Assembly (NCBI GenBank): GCA_031292355.1
Contig: JARLHI010000054.1
Location: 124,001-188,000, forward strand
Direction of reading: 5' to 3'
Origin: Candidatus Obscuribacterales bacterium
GTDB taxonomy: Bacteria; Cyanobacteriota; Vampirovibrionia; Obscuribacterales; Obscuribacteraceae
Length of the DNA: 64,000 nucleotides
Below are positions 8,412-16,993 of the stretch, one piece after another. The position numbers were made by a program, and so were the translations under genes. The notes beneath the pieces were generated by a model. That model had not been told where the DNA came from. It searched no databases and saw only the letters and a program-made list of their open reading frames with translations. Within the stretch, counting starts at the first letter, position 1; every line of letters begins with the position of its first letter.

Positions 8412-10583
8412 CTAATTGGACAAAGTCCCTTCAGGCTTTGGATGTCGCATGCGCGCAGCGTAGCTGTCATCGACATGCCCCTGGCTGTTTATAGTGGTGT
8501 CTTGGGTTGTGGTGTGACTGACATCGTGACTGATAAATACTCGTGGTGTCATGCAATACGGACAATGCCCCCAATCACCATGAACCTCAGCTTCGCATCC
8601 ACTGCATTGCGATTCTTGATTGGCCTGTTCTTTAGTTAAACCGCATTTGGGGCAGCTCGTCCAGCCCTCTTGTTGCAAAGTACCACAACGTCCACATGAA
8701 GTCTTCAATGCATGCTGACAGAAAGGACAGGTGACGAAATCCTCGCCAATGGGATTGCGACAATGGCCACAAAGTTTGTCTTCGCCGGCAGTATCAGCCA
8801 AGGTCACGCGCACCACTTCATCGGCCGAGGACAGTCCCTGGGCCACCAGTCGAATACTGTAATCTTTCAGGGGCACCATGCCCGATTGTTTGGCAGCAAA
8901 ACGAATCATAGAGGTCGTCGATCCCTTAGCGGCGAGCTCACGAATTTCGTCGTTCAAGCGCATCACTTCATAAACGCCAATGCGGTTTTTATAGCCAGTG
9001 TTGTTACAGGCTTCGCATCCCCTACCTTTATAGAAGATTGGCCAACCTTCTTCGTTTAAGCGCAAGCGATAATATTGCACTGTCGAATCGGCGATGTATT
9101 CTTGCTCTTTGTCCATTAGTCCCAAATACTCAAGAGCCGTACGTTCAGGCAAATACTCTTCTTTGCATTCCATACAGATACGTCGCAACAGCCGTTGAGC
9201 GATCACACCAATGGTTGCCGATGCCACCAGATATGGGTCCACTTCCATTTCTGCAAGCCTGGTAATACATCCTGGTGCGTCGTTTGTGTGCAAAGTAGTA
9301 AAAACCAGGTGACCTGTCAAAGCCGCTTCCACAGCGATTTTGGCTGTTTCTCTGTCTCTGGTTTCACCAACGAGCATGATGTCTGGGTCTTGTCTTAAAA
9401 ATGAACGCAATATTCGCGCAAAATCGAGCCCCTTCTCGCGCAAGACCTGAACTTGCGTTACTCCAGGCATTTCATATTCAATTGGATCTTCAGCGGTAAC
9501 AATATTGACTTCAGGCGTATTCCTTTCGGCAAGCGCAGAATACAGTGACGTCGTTTTTCCAGAACCAGTTGGTCCAGTGACGAAAATAATACCGTACGGT
9601 TTTGACACCATATCGCGCACCACAGCAAGTGTATCGGCGTCTGTGATGAGCTTATCTAAACCAAGAGCAGTTGTGCTTTTGTCGAGGATTCTCATGACGA
9701 TTTTTTCGCCATGTTTGCTTGGAATAGTCGATACACGAAAATCGATATCTTTACCGGAAAAACGCACGCGTATGCGTCCATCTTGCGGCAATCTGCGTTC
9801 GGCGATATCTAAATCAGCCATAATTTTATAGCGCGATACAAGGGCTGCAAGCACCGCCTTTGGTAGTTTGCGATCGACAAATAACACGCCGTCCAGTCTA
9901 TATCTAACTGTTACATGCTTGTCTTGAGGCTCGACGTGAACGTCTGAACAGCGTTTCTTAATCGCTTTAGCGAGAATTTGATTAGCTAGATGCACAATTG
10001 GCGCATCCTGGGCTTGTTTTGCGAGGTCGAGATCGTTAATCTCTTCATCGTTTTCAGCCATGATGTCCAGAGTGCTTAAATCAACTTCTGATTCGATAAA
10101 AGTCATGTCTGCGAGCGCGTCGCCTGCGGCATTCAATTCATCTTGCTTATTGGAGTAGATAGTCTCCATGAAATGCTGAAAATCATCTTCAGTACAAACC
10201 ATCGGTTTGACACGAATGCCACGCAGTCGATACTTGATGTCATCGAGTGCAAGCAAATTGTTAGGATTGACCATAGCCACAATCAGTGTGTTGTCTTCCT
10301 GACTGATTGGCACAACCTGATGCTGCCGAATCAATTTCTCAGGCAACAACTGCAAAGCCTCGATTTGCACAATCGATTTTGCCAGACTGACATAACTTAC
10401 GCCGAATTGCACTTCCAGCGCATTCTTGAGATGAGTTTCGTTCGCCAGGCCCAGTCGAGATAGAATCAAACTGATGGGTTCACCAGTCTTCATGCGCTCT
10501 TGTTGAACGATCTTCAGCTCTTCGGCAGTAATAAGACCGTTATCAACGAGAAGTTCGCCAATCTCTTTTTTAATCAGAGCCAT
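8412..10583 (-). CDS. pilB: Type IV pilus extension ATPase PilB with C-terminal zinc ribbons
   Basis: 723 residues. The N-terminus is an MshEN domain (cyclic-di-GMP/PilZ-type fold, about 1-150). The N2 domain is at about 190-310. The RecA-like ATPase domain has Walker A GPTGSGKTT, DPIEYEMPG, Walker B IMLVGETRD and LVFTTLHTND, plus the usual tetracysteine metal site (CMEC...CEAC). Standard PilB ends near residue 590. Here a further tail carries six CxxC pairs (about residues 605-677), enough for three zinc ribbons, followed by a polar tail. The extra ribbons are unusual. It is transcribed after the PilB-like paralogue and before pilT. Confidence 0.93.
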   Translation of the reverse strand: MALIKKEIGELLVDNGLITAEELKIVQQERMKTGEPISLILSRLGLANETHLKNALEVQFGVSYVSLAKSIVQIEALQLLPEKLIRQHQVVPISQEDNTLIVAMVNPNNLLALDDIKYRLRGIRVKPMVCTEDDFQHFMETIYSNKQDELNAAGDALADMTFIESEVDLSTLDIMAENDEEINDLDLAKQAQDAPIVHLANQILAKAIKKRCSDVHVEPQDKHVTVRYRLDGVLFVDRKLPKAVLAALVSRYKIMADLDIAERRLPQDGRIRVRFSGKDIDFRVSTIPSKHGEKIVMRILDKSTTALGLDKLITDADTLAVVRDMVSKPYGIIFVTGPTGSGKTTSLYSALAERNTPEVNIVTAEDPIEYEMPGVTQVQVLREKGLDFARILRSFLRQDPDIMLVGETRDRETAKIAVEAALTGHLVFTTLHTNDAPGCITRLAEMEVDPYLVASATIGVIAQRLLRRICMECKEEYLPERTALEYLGLMDKEQEYIADSTVQYYRLRLNEEGWPIFYKGRGCEACNNTGYKNRIGVYEVMRLNDEIRELAAKGSTTSMIRFAAKQSGMVPLKDYSIRLVAQGLSSADEVVRVTLADTAGEDKLCGHCRNPIGEDFVTCPFCQHALKTSCGRCGTLQQEGWTSCPKCGLTKEQANQESQCSGCEAEVHGDWGHCPYCMTPRVFISHDVSHTTTQDTTINSQGHVDDSYAARMRHPKPEGTLSN

Positions 10584-10648
10584 AAAAAAGACGCCTTGTT
10601 AGAACTCAAAGTATCAACTACTTCCAGCTTTCCCATCATCGTCCCTTA

Positions 10649-10690
10649 AGTATCGACAGTATCGAATGTACCAAAAGTATCGACAGTATC
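10649..10690. repeat. 15-bp direct repeat between the two pilB paralogues
   Basis: The 15-mer AGTATCGACAGTATC occurs exactly at 10649-10663 and 10676-10690, 27 bases apart start to start. A shorter relative (AAGTATC) lies nearer the pilB start. The spacing is close to 2.5 helical turns. It could be a regulator site for pilB or a small duplication; nothing in the sequence decides between them. Confidence 0.6.
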
Positions 10691-10756
10691 AAAACGGACC
10701 GAATTGGAGTGGACCCTCATCTGACTTGCCCGATTCAGTCACAATCTAAGCAGCGG

Positions 10757-12178
10757 CTAGACGATCCAGATGCTCACGTGTTCGCCGTATTGGGTGGGAA
10801 TCACAGAAACCAGACAGACTATTTCTTTAGCCGATGATTTGACCTTGATATGTCCGTCCTGACATATATTGCGCTCAGCCAGATTCATTCTAGCCATCAT
10901 TTTGTATCTCGCCACAATGGGCGCCAAAATGGCTTTCGGCAATTTTCGGTCAACATAAAGAGCACCATCGAGACGGTAGTTGACAGAGCCTTCACGTTCG
11001 CCCGGGCTGATGTGGATATTCGAACAACGACGCTTGATGGCACTGCTTAAAATTTGGTTGGCGAGCAGAACGATTGCTTCTTCTTGCGCTTTTTTCGCTA
11101 ATTCGGTTTCGCTGTCATCAATGACCATGGCAGCCATACCCATGACGGTTGGCGATTTGGACGCTTGATGGTGAGCCTGCATTATACGCTGACTTTCGGT
11201 CAAAACTGCTGGTGTCACTGGCTGCGGCGCTGACTGCGGCGGTGCGACCGCTTCTACAACCGGCTCAGGCGTTGGAGTGGCTACAACACTTTCAACAGCA
11301 GCCGCTGGCTCTACAACTGTTTGAGTCACTGGCTCTGGTTGAGCTTTTTCAGCAATTTCAGCACTGACTTCGGCTACCTTTTCTGGGACAGCTTCGGCCT
11401 TTTCTTCCACTGCCACTTCGACTGACACCGCAGGAGCTTCAATGGAGGGTGTATTGGCGGCAGCAAAGTTTTCGGCAGCCTGCGCGAGCACCGATTGACT
11501 GCTCTCCGCCGCAACCGCTGGTTGCGGAGCAAGGCGAGGCGTTTCAGCGGTCTCATTAAGAGCACTTTTTCGCTGCGAAGCGGTTATTCTCTCAAGCAAA
11601 GACATTGGTCGTTCCACAGGTTTCGTTTCCACAGGTTTCGTTTCGGCAGGTTTCGCTTCTGCAGGCTCCGCCACTTTTGGTTCAGCCGACACCTGGCCAT
11701 TCTCTTTTTTTCCAGCTGCTGCAACTAAGGCTTTATCTTTGGCGAAAAAAGCGTTCAAAAATTCTTCTAATTCATCTTCCAGGCAAACCACCATTTTGAA
11801 TTGCATGCCAGGCAATCGACTTTTTAGATCATCGCAAGCACTTACATCACTTGGATCGACCATCGCTACGGTAATTCGGCTATCTTGCTGATGAATGCAT
11901 ACCAATTGGTGAAGACGCATCACTTCTTCAGACAAAAGAGCGACTGCATCTGGTTCTGGTGGAGTTTTGCTTTTGACCAAAGCCACGAAGTTGACGCCGT
12001 ATTGCAATTCCAGCGCGTTTTTGAGGTGGCTCTCGTTGGCTAACCCTTGCCTGGACAGAATTCCAACTATCGACTCACCGGTTCTTTGTCGTTCCAGCCT
12101 TGCTGATTCGAGCTCATCATCCGTAATCACCCCGTTATCTACGAGGAGATCACCAATTTCCTTCCTGAGCACAGCCAT
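10757..12178 (-). CDS. PilB-like protein without an ATPase domain
   Basis: 473 residues. Residues 1-145 align by eye with the MshEN domain of the neighbouring PilB (both start with KEIG(E/D)LLVDNG and share ANE(S/T)HLKNALE). A Pro/Ala/Glu-rich linker (about 160-360) follows. Residues 370-473 match the PilB N2 domain (for example YRLDGxLxVDRKLPKA) and the protein stops exactly where PilB's RecA domain begins. There is no Walker A or B. No remnant of the missing part is seen downstream, and the reading frame is intact, so this looks like a stable shortened paralogue. It could bind PilB or a second messenger and regulate the motor. Predicted first gene of the pilB-pilT-pilC operon. Confidence 0.85.
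   Translation of the reverse strand: MAVLRKEIGDLLVDNGVITDDELESARLERQRTGESIVGILSRQGLANESHLKNALELQYGVNFVALVKSKTPPEPDAVALLSEEVMRLHQLVCIHQQDSRITVAMVDPSDVSACDDLKSRLPGMQFKMVVCLEDELEEFLNAFFAKDKALVAAAGKKENGQVSAEPKVAEPAEAKPAETKPVETKPVERPMSLLERITASQRKSALNETAETPRLAPQPAVAAESSQSVLAQAAENFAAANTPSIEAPAVSVEVAVEEKAEAVPEKVAEVSAEIAEKAQPEPVTQTVVEPAAAVESVVATPTPEPVVEAVAPPQSAPQPVTPAVLTESQRIMQAHHQASKSPTVMGMAAMVIDDSETELAKKAQEEAIVLLANQILSSAIKRRCSNIHISPGEREGSVNYRLDGALYVDRKLPKAILAPIVARYKMMARMNLAERNICQDGHIKVKSSAKEIVCLVSVIPTQYGEHVSIWIV
11614..11673 (-). repeat. 15-bp coding minisatellite in the PilB-like linker
   Basis: Four 15-bp units based on CCACAGGTTTCGTTT (+ strand); the first two are identical and the others diverged. 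On the minus strand they encode a five-residue repeat of the KPVET/KPAET type inside the flexible linker. Repeat number could vary between strains and so vary linker length. Confidence 0.75.
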
Positions 12179-12475
12179 CTAAGTCACCTTCCATTGTTTC
12201 CGCGCGCATTATCAAAACAGCATTTTCAAAGTCTATACTCTACCAGAGGTCTGATAATACGACTTTGCGTACCGGCCAGGGTGATTCGCCGCAATCAATG
12301 TGCCCGCGTTGGTGCTCCATCAAACGCTAAAGAGGTGTCGAACTAACGATGTATGCTGGTTCGTGCGCCTCCTCAGTCACCATCATAGATCAAGTTCTGA
12401 CCCCCTGAATTTTATTTTTTCGAGTAGACTGACGCTCTCTACTTCAATTTCGCAATTAGAAATCAGAATTATTAA
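12179..12475. other. Divergent intergenic region upstream of the pilus operon
   Basis: About 300 bases between the PilB-like gene (minus) and an unknown gene (plus). On the minus strand, an AAGGTG Shine-Dalgarno lies just before the PilB-like ATG, and a GATAAT element preceded by T-rich DNA (around 12211-12216) could be a -10 box, but no convincing -35 accompanies it. No further gene or RNA is supported. Confidence 0.35.
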
Positions 12476-13888
12476 ATGGATAAGCCCGGAAAACAGTTTT
12501 ACACAAATTTGAGCCACCAGTTATTTGTGCTCATCAGTTTTGCATTTATAATTTTCGAGTTTTTATTTCTGATTTTATACAGCAGTAATTTCTGGTTCGC
12601 CGTTGATTTATTACCCTGGGGCATTCCAGCCGCCTTGTTTGCGCTAGTAACTGCTCATTTCTCTTTGATGTGGGCTGAAAGCCGCTTCGGCTGTGAGTTT
12701 TTCAGACCATTTTATAAAGGAGAGCCGCCCATATCCTATCGAAAATGGATATTCGTTTCGGCAGAAGATGAAGCCGCTGCAGTCGCCCAAGACGTCTCAA
12801 ATTATGCGTCCACCGGCTTTTTCCGCTATGGTACTAAACAGGTTTTGTGGCAAGCCGTCGATCAACTTGATTTGACGTTCTGGGGCAATCTGCTCGTGAA
12901 AACCCGGAGCATTTCGGGACCTTCTCAAATTGAGCAAAAAGGTAAGGAAACAATTGATAGCAACCCGCCCTATCTGGTTGGACGCATACCACTTGGCGTC
13001 GCATCATTGGCGGACCAAAAAGAATTTATCGCTGCTTTGCAAGAGCAAAACCCTTATTGCACTCTTAATGCTCGATTGCTCAAACAAATCGATAAAAAAG
13101 ATGTGCCTGGCACAAAAGCGGTGCTGTTGTCCGTAACCATCTTTTTTGTCTTCTTTTTTCTCGACGTCGGTTTCTCGACGTTCTCCTATCTCGAAATACT
13201 CAAGCATTTTTATCTAGCGGAACAGTCAGCCCGTAGTGGCAACCAAACTGAGGCAGCAAAGGAGTTCGCCATAGCCGAGCACCTTTTCAAAGAACCCTTC
13301 ATTTTGTCTTGGGTGTCAAGGAAATTGATTCAGTCAGATGGCACCAAATCCAGTATCATGCAAATGCGAGCCGATACTCTCTGGCAAATGGGCAAAAAGG
13401 ACGAAGCTTTAGCGAGCATGGAAGAAGCTCTTAAATTGAGCCCCAAGAATTTTCGCGTCGATCTAAAATATGCTCGCATGCTGGCCGAAGATGGCAAAGA
13501 AAAAGAAGCCCTCGACGCCATCACAAACGCCGTCTCTAAAAATCGCGAAGCCCTTGTACCACGGCTATACAATGTAGCCATGCTGGACACTAAAAGCAAA
13601 CCCAGCGTTGCAATGGCGGCAAAATATCTCGACCTTTCGCTGCAAGAATTCGACGACAATGTTTTCGGACCGGAGCCAAACTGGCCACCAGATGTCTCGC
13701 CGTTCTTGTCTGACGTCTGGCATCGCGACGATGTCACCTTCGTCTTCGATCGTCTTGTCAAAGCACGCCTAAATTCAGAGACTGATGCTGACTCTCAATC
13801 TGAAGATAGGAAGGAGACAGGCAAAAAAGACGCTGGCACAAAAAAAAGTGGTACCAAGAAAAATCAGAAGTTTAAGTCAAAGAAGTAG
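12476..13888 (+). CDS. Membrane protein with C-terminal TPR-like repeats
   Basis: 470 residues; not a family I recognise. Two membrane segments lie near the N-terminus (about 15-65) and a third at about 220-240. Between them is a soluble domain of about 150 residues. After the third segment come helical repeats of TPR type (for example GKKDEALASMEEALKLSPKNFRVDLKYARMLAEDGKEKEA is split over two repeats, about 310-370). The tail is Lys/Ser/Thr-rich and disordered. TPRs suggest a scaffold role at the inner membrane. The ATG has no good Shine-Dalgarno, so the start is less certain. The next gene follows 33 bases later. Confidence 0.7.
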   Translation: MDKPGKQFYTNLSHQLFVLISFAFIIFEFLFLILYSSNFWFAVDLLPWGIPAALFALVTAHFSLMWAESRFGCEFFRPFYKGEPPISYRKWIFVSAEDEAAAVAQDVSNYASTGFFRYGTKQVLWQAVDQLDLTFWGNLLVKTRSISGPSQIEQKGKETIDSNPPYLVGRIPLGVASLADQKEFIAALQEQNPYCTLNARLLKQIDKKDVPGTKAVLLSVTIFFVFFFLDVGFSTFSYLEILKHFYLAEQSARSGNQTEAAKEFAIAEHLFKEPFILSWVSRKLIQSDGTKSSIMQMRADTLWQMGKKDEALASMEEALKLSPKNFRVDLKYARMLAEDGKEKEALDAITNAVSKNREALVPRLYNVAMLDTKSKPSVAMAAKYLDLSLQEFDDNVFGPEPNWPPDVSPFLSDVWHRDDVTFVFDRLVKARLNSETDADSQSEDRKETGKKDAGTKKSGTKKNQKFKSKK

Positions 13889-13921
13889 TCTACAAATTCA
13901 TCGAACGTTAAAGGCAAGCAG

Positions 13922-14623
13922 ATGAAAAGGTATTCTTCAGAGGATGTGGCCCTTCTAAAAGTGGAGTACGCTAACTTTGCCTCCGCTCTAAACGATGTGA
14001 AATTAGAAGACAATATCGCAAATTTTTTGCTCGCCACCAAGACCATCGATATTAAAGAGAACATGATGCTAATTGGACTGGCTTCGGCGTTGAAACATGA
14101 AATCGGATGGCGTCAAGTCTGCGAAATATACAGATATAGTTTGCGTTTCGGAGATCCAACAGAGGGAATCTACACGACCTGGCTTGTGTGCGCGCTGGAA
14201 ATTTTGAAAAAAGAGGAACAAGAATCCAGGTGCGAAAACGGTCTGCAAGTCATTGCAGATACGCTTCGAATCTCAAATGACGCTCTCCAACACTATCCAA
14301 GACATAGCGGATTCGCTTTTTTGTCTGGTTATTTCAGCTATTGGTGCGCAAAATATTATGATCCGTCGCCAGCTCAATTCGAAAACGCGCTGTCCTGGTT
14401 TCGACAATCGGCACAGTGGCAGCAAGAAGACAAAGGTGAGGTTGATGACGATATCAAATTCTACCTCGGACAATCTTACCTTGCTCTCCACGACTGGAAA
14501 ACTGCTCTCGCGTACTACAAATCAGTCGATCAAAAGTTCCTAGTCAGCGAACATGGCGAAGAGGGTCAAGAGATGTTGAAAGAATTGCAAGCCGGAATTC
14601 TGCTCGCAGAAACCAAACTCTAG
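13922..14623 (+). CDS. Uncharacterised helical (TPR-like) protein
   Basis: 233 residues, unrecognised, with no signal peptide or membrane segment. It is rich in paired amphipathic helices, with TPR-like stretches near the C-terminus (for example DDIKFYLGQSYLALHDWKTALAYY). An AAAGGC ribosome site lies 5-10 bases before the ATG. It is co-directional with the TPR membrane protein 33 bases upstream, so the two may act together. A hairpin terminator follows. Confidence 0.65.
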   Translation: MKRYSSEDVALLKVEYANFASALNDVKLEDNIANFLLATKTIDIKENMMLIGLASALKHEIGWRQVCEIYRYSLRFGDPTEGIYTTWLVCALEILKKEEQESRCENGLQVIADTLRISNDALQHYPRHSGFAFLSGYFSYWCAKYYDPSPAQFENALSWFRQSAQWQQEDKGEVDDDIKFYLGQSYLALHDWKTALAYYKSVDQKFLVSEHGEEGQEMLKELQAGILLAETKL

Positions 14624-14674
14624 CGACCTGATACGCAGCCTGTCGAGACACCATCTTTCTAAGCGTAACGCTCC

Positions 14675-14713
14675 AAAAGAGTCTTCAATGACTGTGGTTT
14701 GTAGGACTCTTTT
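14675..14713. terminator. Bidirectional terminator between convergent genes
   Basis: A 9-bp perfect stem (AAAAGAGTC at 14675-14683 with GACTCTTTT at 14705-14713) and a 21-base loop lie between two convergent genes. A and T tracts within the stem would serve both strands. The loop is long and the U-tract short, so efficiency is uncertain. Confidence 0.55.
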
Positions 14714-14723
14714 AGCATGGTTC

Positions 14724-15329
14724 CTACAAACGGTTCAAACGATTCGTGTCTTTAACGGTCACATCGGAGATTGATCTAATATAAAAGCAGCGTGTCCCTT
14801 TAGAGTCGCCTTTCGCTTGCGCTATGCATTGGACAATCTGACCATGAGTGTCTCCAGACACGCGATAGAGGAGCCTCGGTCGTGCAACAACCTTTACGTT
14901 GCTATACGAGAATTCTAGAACGTCTCCATGATCAATAGCGTGTTGAATCACTTGCGCTGTTGCTGAATCTGACGAATGTTTCTGCAAATCGAGCAATACG
15001 GATTCATTTCCGCATCGTACACAAACCTCTTCGACATCGACAGGAACAGTTACATCAATCGTGGAACTCGGCCAACCGACAGTGCGTCCAAAATAATGCG
15101 GATTGTTCGTGACGACGAGCTGAAAATCCATAGTTTGATGTGTTTCACTGACCTCCTGTAATTGAGCAGTAGTACCAAGGTTGCCTGACGTCCACGCATG
15201 AACCCGATAGTGGTTGCCATCCAAATGGTCGATCTGCGCTCCCAATGCGCACGCCCCGATTGGCATTAACAGCCACAGCGCAGAAACAGCACCCGTAAAT
15301 TTCGCTATCATGTACCGCCTTGAATCCAT
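14724..15329 (-). CDS. Uncharacterised secreted protein
   Basis: 201 residues. A signal peptide or membrane anchor is at about residues 8-32 (basic start, then a hydrophobic run ending in small residues). The mature part appears mostly beta, with no motif I recognise. It has cysteines at CVRC and near the C-terminus that could form disulphides in the periplasm. The ATG at 15329 has an AGG site 7 bases upstream. An internal ATG at residue 7 also has an AAGGCGG nearby but at poor spacing. Confidence 0.6.
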   Translation of the reverse strand: MDSRRYMIAKFTGAVSALWLLMPIGACALGAQIDHLDGNHYRVHAWTSGNLGTTAQLQEVSETHQTMDFQLVVTNNPHYFGRTVGWPSSTIDVTVPVDVEEVCVRCGNESVLLDLQKHSSDSATAQVIQHAIDHGDVLEFSYSNVKVVARPRLLYRVSGDTHGQIVQCIAQAKGDSKGTRCFYIRSISDVTVKDTNRLNRL

Positions 15330-15654
15330 ATCAAAACCTGAGTGCGGAAGTGCAACGACTCAACATTACGCAGCAGAGTAATGCCCGGACGGGAAATAAA
15401 CCATGGCAGTTCAACCATGACGCAACTAGTGAAAACCCGGTATAGAGTCAACTACTTCATGTAAATACAACGAAAATCGATCAGTCGCCTGCCACGTCGT
15501 GAAGCGCAATCAAAACGGTTCAAATCCAGTAACCAATTGAGGGCAGACGAGTGACGGCAGACGCCATAACGATTACGGCAGACACCACAACAATTACGGC
15601 AGACGCTAGGTGATAAGGACAAGGGAAGCCAAGAAAAATTACCAAAGCGAAAAG
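15330..15654. other. Gene-poor gap with tandem repeats
   Basis: 325 bases between the secreted-protein gene and the arsC stop. It holds the upstream region of the 14724-15329 gene at its left end and the 21-bp tandem repeats described separately. I see no supportable gene or RNA. Confidence 0.5.
15554..15610. repeat. 21-bp tandem repeat downstream of arsC
   Basis: Two full units (15554-15574 and 15575-15595) and a partial third, each starting ACGGCAGAC followed by a variable middle and ending in ACRATT. They lie about 45-100 bases past the arsC stop, in non-coding DNA. There are no spacers, so this is not a CRISPR; it is a minisatellite. Confidence 0.7.
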
Positions 15655-16077
15655 TCAAAATAGAAGAGGTACAGTAGCAAATTTCAACAAGTTCAGATCG
15701 CTCAAAAGTCGTATTACGCGCATTTTTATCTCGTCCCGGATCTCGCATACTTCGTCATCAGATTTCCCCTTCGGGTCTGGTAGCGGCCAATCGTCACGCT
15801 TCAGACCGGGCACAAATGGGCAAGCCTCACCACACCCCATGGTGATCAGCAACGACGCACCCTCAACCAGGTCATCGCTCAAGAGCTGAGGTTTAACAGC
15901 TGAAAGATCGATATCCACATGGTGCATAGCGGTCAAAACACATTCGTGAATTTTCTCTGCGGGCTGCGTTCCTGCTGAAACAGCATGTGCCCTTGAGCCT
16001 TCAACGAAGTAATTGAAGAAAGCGGCCGCCATTTGGGATCGCCCGGCATTATGGACGCAAGCAAATATCACTTTCAT
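15655..16077 (-). CDS. arsC: Arsenate reductase, low-MW phosphatase fold
   Basis: 140 residues. The catalytic P-loop is CVHNAGR (Cys7-x5-Arg13), the ArsC version of the low-molecular-weight tyrosine phosphatase loop. Second and third redox cysteines are at 82 and 86 (GCGEACP), and the acidic loop is LPDPKG (Asp101). It reduces arsenate to arsenite using a thiol relay. The CGEACP spacing resembles actinobacterial-type enzymes more than the C82/C89 thioredoxin type, so the electron donor is uncertain. Its ATG overlaps the arsI stop by 1 base. Confidence 0.88.
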   Translation of the reverse strand: MKVIFACVHNAGRSQMAAAFFNYFVEGSRAHAVSAGTQPAEKIHECVLTAMHHVDIDLSAVKPQLLSDDLVEGASLLITMGCGEACPFVPGLKRDDWPLPDPKGKSDDEVCEIRDEIKMRVIRLLSDLNLLKFATVPLLF

Positions 16078-16550
16078 CAGCTACATTCTCTTTTGCCCAA
16101 ACTAATACTGACCGGCACAGATTCTGGCATTGGGGCGCAGCATGCGGAATTAGTTTGCGTATTGAAATCAGAATCTTCACCGTAAGTAGTGGCAACATCG
16201 GTGGTGAAAAAACTTTCCCAGGCAATACCTTGAGGATCGTGCACCCACGCCTTATCGGCTTTTGCATAACAACACGTAGTTTGCTCTTGTTCAAGAATAG
16301 GCTGCTCAGCGGTTTTCAAACGCGTTGAGATCAACTTTAACGCTTCGCTATCATCTACTTGAATACCCAAATGATCAAGTCCCGGTGCTTTTCCACGAGT
16401 GGAAATCGCAAAGTTTATACGTGGATCATCGAGCATCCATTTCGCATAATCGTCCTTTGTAACTGATGGTGGCACATCGAAAAAAGTCGAGTAAAACTTA
16501 ATTGACTGCTCTAAATCAGCCACTGCTACGTGCACATGGAACCTTTTCAT
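16077..16550 (-). CDS. arsI: ArsI-type C-As lyase (glyoxalase fold)
   Basis: 157 residues, vicinal oxygen chelate fold. Likely Fe(II) ligands are His5, His60 and Glu112, and the vicinal Cys93-Cys94 pair in TTCCYA is the hallmark of ArsI, which cleaves the carbon-arsenic bond of trivalent organoarsenicals such as MAs(III). A second Cys-Cys pair lies near the C-terminus, also as in ArsI. The related protein CadI shares this motif, so a cadmium-induced role is the main alternative. It sits between arsR and arsC with overlaps of a few bases, one transcript. Confidence 0.85.
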   Translation of the reverse strand: MKRFHVHVAVADLEQSIKFYSTFFDVPPSVTKDDYAKWMLDDPRINFAISTRGKAPGLDHLGIQVDDSEALKLISTRLKTAEQPILEQEQTTCCYAKADKAWVHDPQGIAWESFFTTDVATTYGEDSDFNTQTNSACCAPMPESVPVSISLGKRECS

Positions 16551-16849
16551 TCACACTTACCTCCATTATCGGCGCAACAGTTCTCCATCAAGAAGCCTAA
16601 TAGCTCTTGCATTTGACCGTAGTTGGCCGCGTAAATTATTGACCTACCTTCCCGCCTTGAAGCAATCAAACCGGCATTGCTAAGTTCTTTTAGATGAAAT
16701 GACATAGTTGGTGCCGGCATAGAGAACTGTCCCGCTAGTTCTCCAGCAGCCATACCTGCTTCCCCTTTGCGAACTAAAAGTCTAAAAATGTCTAAGCGTG
16801 ATTCCTGTGCTAGCGCCGAGAGAGCGCTAACAGCATTTTTTGTTTTCAT
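16547..16849 (-). CDS. arsR: ArsR family metalloregulator
   Basis: About 100 residues from the ATG at 16849 (the frame is open 36 bases further to another ATG at 16885, but the family normally starts near MKTKNAVSAL). A winged HTH with recognition helix near MPAPTMSFHLKELSNAGL. The C-terminus has Cys-Cys and a third Cys seven residues on (ENCCADNGGKC), like the As(III) site of the Acidithiobacillus-type ArsR, rather than the CVC site of the E. coli type. Expected to repress arsR-arsI-arsC until arsenite or an organoarsenical binds. It overlaps arsI by 4 bases. Confidence 0.88.
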   Translation of the reverse strand: MKTKNAVSALSALAQESRLDIFRLLVRKGEAGMAAGELAGQFSMPAPTMSFHLKELSNAGLIASRREGRSIIYAANYGQMQELLGFLMENCCADNGGKCE

Positions 16850-16993
16850 ATTTCCAATATTATCAAAATGAGAAGCAAAAGTCAAGCTTGACGTGAGTGA
16901 CGGGCGGAATTACTTCGAGTGTGAGTTACGCTGGTTATCATGCCCACGCGCCTAGCAACCTAGAGTTAAGATGTCGCCTGGTGGCTTGGTTTC

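Noticed and set aside
10584..10756. Possible remnant of the missing ATPase domain between the two pilB paralogues
   Set aside because: Only 173 bases with direct repeats and no residue of the RecA motifs; so the shortened paralogue is not simply a recent frameshift.
15515..15535. tRNA T-loop-like sequence GGTTCAAATCC
   Set aside because: The flanking bases do not form a T-stem and no acceptor or anticodon arm can be built around it.
15554..15610. Regular 21-base repeats resembling a short CRISPR
   Set aside because: The units are head-to-tail with no unique spacers and no cas genes nearby, so it is a minisatellite.
15452..15748. Minus-strand open frame of 98 codons overlapping the arsC 3' end
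   Set aside because: It runs through the 21-bp repeats (producing Cys-Arg repeats) and antisense-free overlap with arsC in another frame; arsC is clearly the real gene.
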